DNA of 64,000 nucleotides from JAFNAG01 sp963739235 (GTDB lineage: Bacteria; Acidobacteriota; UBA6911): the NCBI GenBank assembly GCA_963739235.1, contig CAVTZY010000039.1, positions 1 to 64,000 on the forward strand, written 5' to 3'. Of this stretch, positions 9,833 to 18,101 are shown in pieces; position 1 is the stretch's first letter, and each line of letters opens with the position of its first letter. A program made the translations under genes and the position numbers. The notes beneath the pieces are model-generated. The model had not been told where the DNA came from. It searched no databases and worked only from the letters and a program-made list of their open reading frames with translations.

Positions 9833-12715
9833 CTATAGGTGCAGGCCCGTCAGGAGCCCGGCGCGGAAGATCCGCTGCCCGGCAAGTGACGTGCGGAAGC
9901 CATAGTAAGCAAGTGCCAGGGCGAGGAAAAGGACGGCCACGGTGCCGCCTGTGTTCGCGGCGGATAAATCCGCAGGGAGCGGAAAATTCAGAAGCAGGAA
10001 ATTGTAAAACTGAAAGACGATCGCGGCGAGCAGCCCGAAGCGCGCCAGAACCAGGATGTAGGCTGCCACGCCGATGCCGACGAGAATCCAATCGATCGAG
10101 TAGTGGGCGCCGACCAGCATGCCAGTGCCGCCGGCAAACACCAGCCAGGCGGCGCCGAAGGTCAACCACTCTTTGCGCAGGATCGACGACATCAGCAGCA
10201 ACACGACCATGATGAACATCGAATCGCCGATTACTTCCCGCTGCATGGCCAGCAACAGGCCGAAAACCCCGTGGATTCCCAGCAGCGATTCCAACCCCAC
10301 CGATGGGGGTATGTCGGGCCTGATTCCAAGATATCGCGCGAAGAGATACGTGAGAGTTACCATCAGTGTCGTCGCGGTGCCGGCAAGGGCTCCGATCAGT
10401 ACGTCCCGGCCTATCAGGGGGTCGAGCCGGTTGCCGGCGAGAACCCGGCTCCAGCTGATAATCCGATAGGGCCAGTTGCGCCGCACATACGGCTCCAGCG
10501 CAATATAGATGATCCAGAGCTGGCCCGCATAAAAAAGGGCCCAGGCAACTGCAGCGTAGAAACGATCGAACTGGGCCTCCATCATGGCCACATGGCTGCC
10601 GTGCAGAGCCCACGACAGCATCTGGGTAATGAAGATGTACAGCGCAAGGCGGAATGCGCCTTTCCGATCGCCGCGCCCGAGGCGCAGGTTACGGTGGGCG
10701 AGCGGCACGCCGGCGCACATGCTCAGCATGAAGACGATGAAGGCAAAAGTGAAAAACGAGGGACTCCGCGCCCCTTTCTGAAAGCCGACGCGGCCTTCCG
10801 CGGGCGCCCAGCGGGTGGCGTCGGCGTTGGCCGTCCATGCCCCGAGGATCTTGAAGAAGACCGGGGTGCCCTGGTAAGCGGCCGCCTCGACGCGAATCGG
10901 TGTGCCGGGGCGGTCGGGAAATACGCCCGTCCATGCCGCTCGGCTGTCGCACATCACCGGAGGCATCCGACTGGGCGCGGCCCGTGTGAAGGAGGCCATG
11001 TCCAGCACCGCTGCGCTAAACAGCGCCTGCCAGTTCGGCACGGGCGGCGGATCACGGACTTCGAGGACGGGGGACGGAACCGCCTGAAGCTCAATCAAGC
11101 GCCCGCGTGAGTCGAGGAAAATATTTGCCATGCCGGGAATGGTGAGCGGCGGATCCGAGGGTGAAATCCGACCCAGGCTGTAAGCCACGATCGGGCTTGG
11201 GCTCCGGCGATACCAGAAATAGATGGCCGTCGGCCGCCCCGCGCGCAGCTGGTCCCATCGAGAGGGCGAGAGATCGTACCTCGCGACATAGTCAAGGAAC
11301 TCGTCGTTCCGGGCCAGCCCGTAGGCGCTGTCGTCCCGCGGATCGCCTAAACCGAGGTCCTTGGCGATCCTGGCTGCCTCAAAGGCGAGACTTTGTGGAG
11401 AGGTCTCCAGCGGTGCAAGCCGGTGAAGCATGCCTCTCGACGCGGGAATCATCAGAAAGAGGCAGGAAACGAGCGCCGCCAGGCAAACCAGCGCCACGAC
11501 GGGACGCAGGGCCTTTTCCGTGGGCGAAGCCGCCACCATCTCGGGCGAGGGGGTTTCACCTGCAGCCAGCGCTTCTGCAAGGGGGTCCCTTCCGGGCAGC
11601 GCGGCCGCGACCTGGAATGCCGAAGGCCGGCCTTCGGGATCTTTTTCGAGGCAACGCAGGATGATGCGCTCAACCGCAAAATCGATGCCTCTGGCCAGAC
11701 TTGAGGGTCGTGGCAGCACATTGCGCTCGCGCAGACGGATAAGATCCGGGATGCTGTCGCTCTTGAATGCCCGCTGCCCCGTGAAGATCTCATAGAGCAC
11801 CAGGCCGAGCGCATAAACGTCGCTTTTGACTGTTGCCTCCTTGCCCGCCAGCTGTTCCGGAGCCATGTAAGCCGGGGTGCCTGCGCGGATGGCTTCGCCG
11901 GGCCCCTGGCCCGTCCGAACCGCCAATCCGAAATCGGTGATGTGCGCCCGCCCGCGCCCGTCGATCATGATGTTCGCCGGCTTGATGTCGCGATGCAGAA
12001 CCTGGTTTTCGTGCGCAGCGGCTAGGCCGGCGCAGATCTCGCGCGCGATCTGAACCGCCTTGTCGGCAGGGAAGCGCCCGATACGCCTGAGCAATGAGGC
12101 CAGGTCCTCGCCGTCGATGTACTCCATCGAAAGGAAGTGGTGGCCCTCGACTTCACCGATGTCGAACACGCGGCAAACGTTGGGGTGGGAGACCCGGCGC
12201 GCGACGCTCACTTCGTGGTGGAACCGGGCGAGCGCGGCGCCGTCCAATGCCAGGGGATCCGGGAGAAATTTCAGGGCCACCTGCTGTCCGAGTTTGAGGT
12301 CCTCGGCGCGATAGACCTCGCCCATGCCGCCGCGCCCGATCAGCCCCACGATCCGATACCGCTGCGCGATTATGGTTCCTGTAATGAACCGGGCCATAGG
12401 CGGCGATTGGGACGACGCCGAAGTGGTTGTGCCGGCCGCGGTGACCGCGTTCTCGGGTCCGGCTGCTCCGGCCAAATCCTCCAGCAACATCAGGGTCGGA
12501 AAAAGCTCGCGGATGCGGCCGGCCAGATTCGGATACCGGCGCTCATATTCGTCGATGCCGGGACTCCGCCCTGCCCGCACGGCACGGGTGTATTCCTCGG
12601 CGAGCAGCGCGAGCAGCGCGTCGGCGGAACCGGTGGCAGCAAGCTCACTCCCGCACGACGGGCAGCTCGCGCTGCTGGCTGAAACCATGGTTAAGCACGA
12701 TGGGCATCGGACCAT
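9833..12715 (-). CDS. zinc-ribbon serine/threonine kinase with polytopic C-terminal domain
   Basis: 960 residues. Residues 1-25 form a zinc ribbon (C4, C7, C18, C21). A short alpha-helical linker is followed by a Hanks-type kinase at about 118-385: GRGGMGEVY, K149, HRDIKPAN at 241-248, DFG at 261-263, YMAPEQ. A transmembrane helix near 400 leads to an extracytoplasmic region of about 210 residues, then from about 640 a domain with eight or more hydrophobic helices, including LLGIHGVFGLLLAMQREVIG and a CPBP-like stretch near the end. The kinase would act on the cytoplasmic face. Architecture (kinase plus large membrane domain) is typical of Acidobacteriota. Substrate unknown. The gene converges with the activator gene; GGCCATTGTACACTACTC lies before the ATG, without a strong ribosome binding site. 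Confidence 0.88.
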   Translation of the reverse strand: MVRCPSCLTMVSASSASCPSCGSELAATGSADALLALLAEEYTRAVRAGRSPGIDEYERRYPNLAGRIRELFPTLMLLEDLAGAAGPENAVTAAGTTTSASSQSPPMARFITGTIIAQRYRIVGLIGRGGMGEVYRAEDLKLGQQVALKFLPDPLALDGAALARFHHEVSVARRVSHPNVCRVFDIGEVEGHHFLSMEYIDGEDLASLLRRIGRFPADKAVQIAREICAGLAAAHENQVLHRDIKPANIMIDGRGRAHITDFGLAVRTGQGPGEAIRAGTPAYMAPEQLAGKEATVKSDVYALGLVLYEIFTGQRAFKSDSIPDLIRLRERNVLPRPSSLARGIDFAVERIILRCLEKDPEGRPSAFQVAAALPGRDPLAEALAAGETPSPEMVAASPTEKALRPVVALVCLAALVSCLFLMIPASRGMLHRLAPLETSPQSLAFEAARIAKDLGLGDPRDDSAYGLARNDEFLDYVARYDLSPSRWDQLRAGRPTAIYFWYRRSPSPIVAYSLGRISPSDPPLTIPGMANIFLDSRGRLIELQAVPSPVLEVRDPPPVPNWQALFSAAVLDMASFTRAAPSRMPPVMCDSRAAWTGVFPDRPGTPIRVEAAAYQGTPVFFKILGAWTANADATRWAPAEGRVGFQKGARSPSFFTFAFIVFMLSMCAGVPLAHRNLRLGRGDRKGAFRLALYIFITQMLSWALHGSHVAMMEAQFDRFYAAVAWALFYAGQLWIIYIALEPYVRRNWPYRIISWSRVLAGNRLDPLIGRDVLIGALAGTATTLMVTLTYLFARYLGIRPDIPPSVGLESLLGIHGVFGLLLAMQREVIGDSMFIMVVLLLMSSILRKEWLTFGAAWLVFAGGTGMLVGAHYSIDWILVGIGVAAYILVLARFGLLAAIVFQFYNFLLLNFPLPADLSAANTGGTVAVLFLALALAYYGFRTSLAGQRIFRAGLLTGLHL

Positions 12716-12921
12716 TGGCGGCCATTGTACACTACTCTTGCGATCGAAGTATCAGCGGAAGTGCTGCGGCACGGATTCTGACATCCTGCCGAAAGGCAGT
12801 TCACTTACAACCGGTGTGAAGGCACGCCCCTGGTCCTGGTGACCCCAGGCGAGAAATGGATTTTGGACACGGGTCGATATGAACTCGGCGGAGCCTATAG
12901 CGCAACCCGCCAAGACGCCCT

Positions 12922-13449
12922 ATGTTCGGAACCGCGGAATGGCATTGGTTAGGTGTGCGCGACCTGCGAGTCGGGTTTGATGCGAGCGATGATTCCTGGA
13001 CTCATTTAGCCACGAGCAGCCCTATCGTAGTGCTAAGCGCCGGCAACACATTGATACAGCAAACCACCCTTTCCGGGCCGCCGCAGTTTCGCGTTTCCGA
13101 CGCGTTTGTCGGAGGATATGAACAACATATCTGGTGCATGAGTCGACGCATTGTGTTCCAGTATGGGCTGCGTGGAGATTGGGACCGATTTCTGCAGTAC
13201 TCAACGGTCTCGCCCCTCGTGTCGGCCAACTTTCTCCCTTTTCATGACGACCGTGCCAAACTGACCGCCGCATGGGGAATCTTGGTGCAAACTCTCACGC
13301 TCGCCATTTTGGAGCCTGCCTTCGACCAGCAGTTCAGAGACGTACTCTATGATCAGACCGGGACAGTCCCAGACCTCGGATCATGCCGTTTCTCTCCCGC
13401 GCAAACACCCATGGACGATCTTCTGAATAATCCTCCTTGGTGTCAATAA
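12922..13449 (+). pseudogene. C-terminal fragment of a TonB-dependent receptor-like protein
   Basis: The 175-residue frame reads like a piece of an outer-membrane beta-barrel: WHWLGVRDLRVGFDASDDSW, SGPPQFRVSDAFVGGYEQHI, FQYGLRGDWDRFLQYSTVSP, NFLPFHDDRAKLTAAWGI, and AFDQQ. Acidobacterial TonB receptors carry these same strings near the middle of the barrel. There is no signal peptide or plug, and the terminal strand is missing. Receptor-like sequence in other frames can be followed back to about 12845 (TGRYELGGAYSATRQ). It is a decayed fragment rather than a gene. Confidence 0.7.
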
Positions 13450-13644
13450 CAGGAGCAGTCAAATATGTGATTTGGCTTAGAAGCAGAAAAAGGGCTCGTA
13501 ATCTTTACGCAAAGCCCGTTTCATCCTCTTCTATGGAGTCATCCTCAAATTGAGCAACTATTTCGCGTGGTCCGACCCCAACCTCTGAAAAGCGGGAATT
13601 CCGGACACCGATACGGCGGGGAAGATTCTTGCGCAGCGGCTAGC

Positions 13645-13806
13645 TTTCGGGACAGGCGCCATAACCTCGAAATATCCCGAGATCATCGTGGACATTGGGA
13701 GACACCCTCAGCGGCACAAAGGATTGCTCCAGTCGGTATCCCTCGATGCCGCGCCGCTATGATGAAGCATGACAAAGTTTCGAGGTTATGGCGCCTGTCC
13801 CCGAAA
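13645..13806. repeat. REPIN-like palindrome with long spacer
   Basis: TTTCGGGACAGGCGCCATAA (continuing to CCTCGAAA, 13645-13672) is mirrored by 13778-13806 (ending CGCCTGTCCCCGAAA) with one base difference; spacer of about 105 bases. Same inner arm sequence as 3400-3490. It ends 8 bases before the stop of the small gene at 13814. Confidence 0.75.
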
Positions 13807-13813
13807 TTGCGAG

Positions 13814-13975
13814 CTACTTTTCGGTTCGCGTCAGGGCCGGTCGCTCGCTCAAAGCTCGAAAGATCGAGCACCACCCTTTATGTTCGCCAACGGGCATGCC
13901 GCATTCAACGCATATGCGGACCCTGGGAGCCTTTGAATTGTGATTCCACCGGAAGAGCCTTTTTATAAAGGACAT
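13814..13975 (-). CDS. small zinc-finger-like protein, 53 residues
   Basis: The ATG at 13975 is preceded by GAGGAGGTTCCG, one of the strongest ribosome binding sites in the window, so a gene is likely although it is short. The protein (MSFIKRLFRWNHNSKAPRVR and onward) has a basic N-terminus and one metal-site-like cluster, C-V-E-C, then H and C (ICVECGMPVGEHKGWC). No function can be assigned; such small CxxC proteins may bind zinc. The REPIN-like palindrome directly downstream may end its transcript. Confidence 0.55.
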   Translation of the reverse strand: MSFIKRLFRWNHNSKAPRVRICVECGMPVGEHKGWCSIFRALSERPALTRTEK

Positions 13976-14344
13976 CGGAACCTCCTCAACTCGTTTATCC
14001 ACCCCTGGCACCTAGCCCATACCCGCGAACAAGGGCAGTCGGCAGAGCCACCCGTTTGATCTCCTGCTCTTATACGCAACGAGGGTCTAAGAAGTTCCAT
14101 TTGCCGCTACCAACCTATGGAAATAGGCTTCCGCAGTATAGTAGTATTTAGCCGCGAAGTGGGTCGTGCGCAGGCACATCCGGGTTGGCATCGATTGACC
14201 AAGTTTTACTCTATGGGTGCCTGCGATAGTAGTAGGATCTTAATCAGGAGCGAGCACCGCAATCTTTCCATTTTTTTGTTCATCGGATCATGCCGTGGAG
14301 GAAAATGGCATGAATGGGATCCGATATCCTGAGGAGAGGGTTTT
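13976..14344. other. intergenic, no gene recognised
   Basis: 369 bases between the divergent small zinc protein and the lectin-like gene. No convincing frame or RNA seen. GGAGAGGGTTTT at the right end is the ribosome binding site of the next gene. Confidence 0.5.
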
Positions 14345-14839
14345 ATGATGAAACGGGCATTAATCATGCTTACTATTGCAATGACGATTCTGACCTGCCT
14401 TCTTGCAGCTCAAACCGCGACACCGCCCAAGCAGGAGCAGAAAGTTTTTGTCGTACCCGCGAACAACGACTGGACGGACACGGGATTCGTTTTGAAATCA
14501 GGGGATCGGGTGACCGCCAAGGCGAGCGGCAGGACCTACTTCAATGAGCGGTCAGATTCATCCGTGGGATCGAATGGTTTGAATGGCGACTATAAGACCC
14601 TTTGGCCGGAGGACTATGCGGCCTGCGCTGATCCCCTCCCCGATGAGAATCACGCCTGCCTGATTGCCAAGATCAATAAGGAGGTTTTCAAGCTGGGATC
14701 GAACATTACGTTCTCGGGCAAGGAAGGGAAGCTCTTCCTTGGCATCAATGACTGCACTCTCACAGGAAAGCTCGGAAATTCCGGACTTTTCGGGGCCAAC
14801 ATCAAGATTGAGCGGGACGCGATCGCTGCCAAAAAGTAA
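14345..14839 (+). CDS. secreted PA-IL (LecA)-like lectin-domain protein
   Basis: 164 residues with a clear signal peptide (MMKRALIMLTIAMTILTCLL, cleavage near AAQTA). The mature part resembles the galactose-binding PA-IL fold: VFVVPANNDWTDTGFVLKSG, DRVTAKASG, then DENHACLIAKIN, ITFSGKEGKLFLGINDC and GNSGLFGANIKI. In PA-IL the corresponding C-terminal loop binds calcium and sugar; here the order of motifs is kept but the exact ligands were not verified. GGAGAGGGTTTT precedes the first ATG. Its TAA touches the ATG of the following DUF4393 gene, so the two are probably one transcript and translationally coupled. A role in binding cell-surface glycans is inference. Confidence 0.75.
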   Translation: MMKRALIMLTIAMTILTCLLAAQTATPPKQEQKVFVVPANNDWTDTGFVLKSGDRVTAKASGRTYFNERSDSSVGSNGLNGDYKTLWPEDYAACADPLPDENHACLIAKINKEVFKLGSNITFSGKEGKLFLGINDCTLTGKLGNSGLFGANIKIERDAIAAKK

Positions 14840-15610
14840 ATGGGCGAGATCCCAAAAGCACTGGCTAGAAACATCAAAAACCTGGCTGGACCCGCAGCCG
14901 GGGAAGTGAGCGAGATGATCCGCTCTGAGCGCCGCCCTTACCGTGCGGCACGCCAGGTACGGTTAATCGAGAAGACCCTGCGGATGATCCAGAAATGCGG
15001 CTGCCAGGTTGGCGCGGTTCCCCCAAAGATATTGCTGCCGATACTTGACTATGCCGCGGTCGAAGACAGTGAATCACTGCATAGCGCCTGGGCAGCCCTG
15101 CTCGCCAACGCGGCATTGCTCGAAGATGGGTTAACCATCACTCCTGTTTTTATCGAAACCCTCAGGCAACTTTCTCCGATTGAGGTGACATTTCTTCTCA
15201 GCTTGTGCGACTTTCTCGAGCAATTATATGGAATCGGTACCGACTCCCCGGAATTTTCTGCCGCCCAGAGTGTTGTTCTGGGAACCGACGTAGACCTGTT
15301 GATCAAATACCTGAAGCTCGGCCTGGGACGTCAGACTGAAACGCGTGAGCAGGCCCTCAGGAACATCCCCGGCGACCTCAGAGATTTTATGGCCATTCTC
15401 GACAACCTGGAGCGGCTCAATCTCCTCTTCTATAGCCTGGAGAATGAAGCTCCTGGATGGGGAATGCCCTCGGAGGTCAAGGGCATGGATCCGGTCCGAA
15501 TCTATCATTTGACCATGCTGGGGTATCAGATCATGCGCGCCTGCCAGATTCCGCAAGGCACTGGAACTAAACGCAGCAGGAGTCTCCGCCCGATCAGAAA
15601 GCCGAACTGA
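14840..15610 (+). CDS. DUF4393 (Abi-alpha-like) protein
   Basis: 256 residues. Features of the DUF4393/Abi-alpha family are visible: an N-terminal amphipathic region (NLAGPAAGEVSEMIRSERRP), a long basic helix RQVRLIEKTLRMIQK, the conserved PPKILLPILDYAAVEDSESL, WAALLANAAL, and FIETLRQLSPIEVTFL. Some members are linked to phage abortive infection, but many are only hypothetical. The start directly follows the TAA of the lectin-like gene and has no ribosome binding site of its own. The last 85 bases run antisense to the end of the ThiS-like gene. The combination with a secreted lectin is unusual. Confidence 0.75.
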   Translation: MGEIPKALARNIKNLAGPAAGEVSEMIRSERRPYRAARQVRLIEKTLRMIQKCGCQVGAVPPKILLPILDYAAVEDSESLHSAWAALLANAALLEDGLTITPVFIETLRQLSPIEVTFLLSLCDFLEQLYGIGTDSPEFSAAQSVVLGTDVDLLIKYLKLGLGRQTETREQALRNIPGDLRDFMAILDNLERLNLLFYSLENEAPGWGMPSEVKGMDPVRIYHLTMLGYQIMRACQIPQGTGTKRSRSLRPIRKPN

Positions 15611-15813
15611 GGAGCCCACCCGCCGCTCATGAGGTGGACGACCTGAAGGTTGGCGCCATCCGGAGCGCAAGTTCTATTGTAATCTTCGCGAGCCGCCAGC
15701 GTGCCGTCGATAGTGATGATCAGCATGGGGAATGCGTATTTCCGGGCTGTGAGCACGTCTCGCACGGTCATGCCCTCATGCCATTCGAGCGGTTCACCGT
15801 TAACCTGGATCAT
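15526..15813 (-). CDS. thiS: ThiS-like sulfur carrier with 30-residue extension after Gly-Gly
   Basis: Residues 1-65 have the beta-grasp ThiS pattern: MIQVNGEPLEWHEGMTVRDV, FPMLIITIDGTLAAREDY, LQVVHLMSGG. The usual protein stops directly after the Gly-Gly that is adenylated and thiocarboxylated. Here the next codon is TGG instead of a stop, and the frame runs 30 residues further (WAPQFGFLIGRRLLL and onward) into the 3' end of the opposite gene. Either a maturation step removes the tail, as for a few known ThiS-like carriers, or a TGA has been changed or misread. No other thiamin or molybdopterin gene is next to it, so the sulfur acceptor pathway is open. Confidence 0.75.
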   Translation of the reverse strand: MIQVNGEPLEWHEGMTVRDVLTARKYAFPMLIITIDGTLAAREDYNRTCAPDGANLQVVHLMSGGWAPQFGFLIGRRLLLRLVPVPCGIWQARMI

Positions 15814-16028
15814 CTGTGCTCTATTGGGAACGCCGGCCGGATCTCATCCATACGTACGGCAGAACAAGCTGAAAGCGCCGCCCGACAAAGGCCTTTTTGC
15901 GTCCATGGAGGCCTTCGTCGACATGACTTATCGCTTTTGAAGTCCGGCCATTTTTCTCCCAGTCCCGGACGGAGAATGTTGTAGACTTCCCCCTTGCCAT
16001 GCGGTTTGACGGATCCTGGAGAATTGCG

Positions 16029-16433
16029 ATGCAGGAGCAGCCATTCAAGAACTCATCCCACACTGTGCCATTAACCCGGCTTTGCAATATCGCTCTGCGC
16101 ACTGCGCACATAGGCATAGCCGGCATCCTGTTCGGAGGGCATGTATACGGGATTGAGCCGAGCCGTCTCTTCCCTTGGGTCGATCTGACCATCATTACGG
16201 GCAGTGTTTTGATGATGATCGAAGCTTATCCCAGTTGGCGCTATTGGTGCGAAGGACGCGGTGCGCTGGTGGTGGTCAAGATTCTGCTATTGAGCTCGAT
16301 CCTGTGGCTGTGGGATGCGCGCGTGCCCATTCTGATTATCGTGGTTGTGATCGGGTCCATCGGCTCGCACATGCCGCGCAAATTTCGCCATTATTCCCTG
16401 ATCGAGCGACGAGTCGTCGATAGAAGTGAATGA
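16029..16433 (+). CDS. small integral membrane protein, function unknown
   Basis: 134 residues with four hydrophobic stretches: LRTAHIGIAGILFGGHVYGI, LFPWVDLTIITGSVLMMIEA, ALVVVKILLLSSILWLW and VPILIIVVVIGSIGSHM, ending in a positively charged tail (PRKFRHYSLIERRVV). Two histidines in the first and last segments (AHIGIAG, GSHMPRK) could bind a metal or heme, but this is not established. The start ATG at 16029 follows CTGGAGAATTGCG; an upstream ATG at 15999 lacks such a site. It is divergent from the ThiS-like gene and 80 bases before the oxidoreductase. I do not recognise a named family. Confidence 0.7.
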   Translation: MQEQPFKNSSHTVPLTRLCNIALRTAHIGIAGILFGGHVYGIEPSRLFPWVDLTIITGSVLMMIEAYPSWRYWCEGRGALVVVKILLLSSILWLWDARVPILIIVVVIGSIGSHMPRKFRHYSLIERRVVDRSE

Positions 16434-16513
16434 TTCATCCTGTCAGGTCCGGGGCGGCAGGGCTCGCAAGGCAGTCATCAGCCAATTTCCAAAGCCTCTG
16501 ACGACAATATGCC

Positions 16514-17544
16514 ATGGCACGATATCGCGCGGCTATCATTGGAACCGGACGGATCGCATCCCTGCTCGAACGTGATCCGCTGAGATCAAAACCCAGCTCC
16601 CACGCCGGCTGGTACCGGCAGCACCCAGACATTGAACTGGTGGCTGGCGCCGACATCGATCCGGAGTGCCTGCAGGCTTTCGGAGCCGATTGGGCGATTT
16701 CCTCCGCGATGTTGTTCGCCGATTATCGGGAAATGCTGGAGTGCACCAAGCCGGATCTGGTTTCGATTTGCGCGTACGCCCCTCAGCGCCTCGAGATGAT
16801 CGGGGCATCAGTTCAGGCCGGCGCGCGCGGCCTTTGGATCGAAAAAGCCATAGCTTGTTCGATCCGCGAGGCGGAAGACTCGAGGATCTCTTGCACCGTT
16901 CGGGGGTCAAGGCCATCGTTGACCATCCCCGCCGTGCTGATCCCGCCTATCGGGCTGTTCGCCGCATCGTCACCGAACGCACACTTGGCGATCTATTATC
17001 GGTCACGTGCATGATGAGCGGCAGCCTGATCCACACAGGCACCCATGCCTTCGACTTGCTTGATTACTGGTGCGGATCCATGACGGGAGCCGTCGGAGCG
17101 CTTGAGAAACCACTGCCGGTGGAAGGCCCTGTCCGGGATTGCGGAGGAAACGGCCAGCTGTTTTTTGACTCCGGAGTTCACGCTCTTATTGTAGGCCGGA
17201 CCCGGGGATACTACATCTTTCAATTTGACTTAGCGTTCACCAGGGGTCGCATCTTAATCGGCAACGACATCCTGAAAGTTCTGCTTCCGGGGCCCAGCAA
17301 GCTCTATGCAGGATTCGATGAGTTGTTCGAGGCCCCCGGATATAAGCTTTTCGAGCCCTATCCCTGGCCCATGGTCCATGATCTGATCCACGCACTGGAG
17401 TCCGACGCCGAGCCTGTAATGTCTCTAGCCAACGCCATCCGTGCCTTTAAGATGGGCCTGGCTTTGTTTCAATCCCACCGGGAAGGAAATCGCCTCGTAC
17501 GGCCGGAAGAGCTGGATTCAACTCTCCGCATTGAGAGTGTTTAA
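16514..17544 (+). pseudogene. Gfo/Idh/MocA family oxidoreductase, one frameshift
   Basis: The first frame gives the NAD(P)-binding Rossmann part: ARYRAAIIGTGRIASLL, GADIDPECLQAFG, DYREMLECTKPDLVSICAYA and WIEKAIACSIREAE (the usual EKP motif is EKA). Near 16880 the frame shifts, and the second frame continues with LEDLLHRSGVKAIVDHPRRA, a GTHAFDLLDYWCGSM motif that holds the catalytic-type His/Asp, and the C-terminal beta-sheet domain. Restored, the protein would be about 343 residues, a normal length. Such enzymes oxidise or reduce sugars, inositols or related polyols; the substrate is not apparent. Confidence 0.8.
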
Positions 17545-18101
17545 CAATGGATCGCAGACACCCGTGCGCAGACGGCCGTGGGTCTTTCTCTCCTGGGGTT
17601 CGAAGAACCTCCCAGACTTCTCCGCATTCAGTAGAAAACGAGTCAAGCGTCTGGGGTAGAAAAAGCGTTGACAGATCCCGGTGGCATTTTTTGCCGGAAG
17701 ATGCCGGATGTAACGGATTCTCTAGCCGCTGGACTTCGTTTGCCGAGGCGTACAAGAATACGTTCTTACCAGAATGAAGACCTTTCTAGGTAACGCCCCC
17801 CGCGAATGTCTGCGAACGGAGATTCTGTTTGCGGAAACGTTTGGATTACCGGTAGCCAGCGCGGATAATTACACAGAACGGCAGAGAAGTTTGCAGGACA
17901 GAAAAAGAAGGAACTCCGTACTACTTTCGCACTAGTCCTTGACATTCAGGCAGGCAAAGTATCAGTTCGACGCAGAAGAGCAGGGAGAAGGCATACAAAA
18001 GTGAAAAGTGCTTTGCGGCCTTTGTGCCCTTTGCGCTGAGACTGTCAGGTCGCGGATATTCCGCACCTTGCCATTTTTGTTACTCGGCAGAAAGGAGCTC
18101 C
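17545..18101. other. intergenic with a dispersed GCGG-CTTTG repeat
   Basis: 557 bases without a supported gene. Near the right end (about 18006-18045) lies AAGTGCTTTGCGGCCTTTGT, followed by GCCCTTTGCGCTGAG, a member of the low-complexity repeat type also found near 33470, 36740, 44400 and 59290. AAAGGAGCTCC at 18091-18101 is the ribosome binding site of the amidohydrolase. Confidence 0.55.

Noticed and set aside
10103..11110. 335-residue open frame on the plus strand
   Set aside because: Antisense to the intact 960-residue kinase; composition is that of a GC-rich shadow frame, no start signal or recognisable domain.
13567..13968. 133-residue open frame on the plus strand
   Set aside because: It runs through the REPIN-like palindrome and opposite the small zinc protein, which has the far better start signal.
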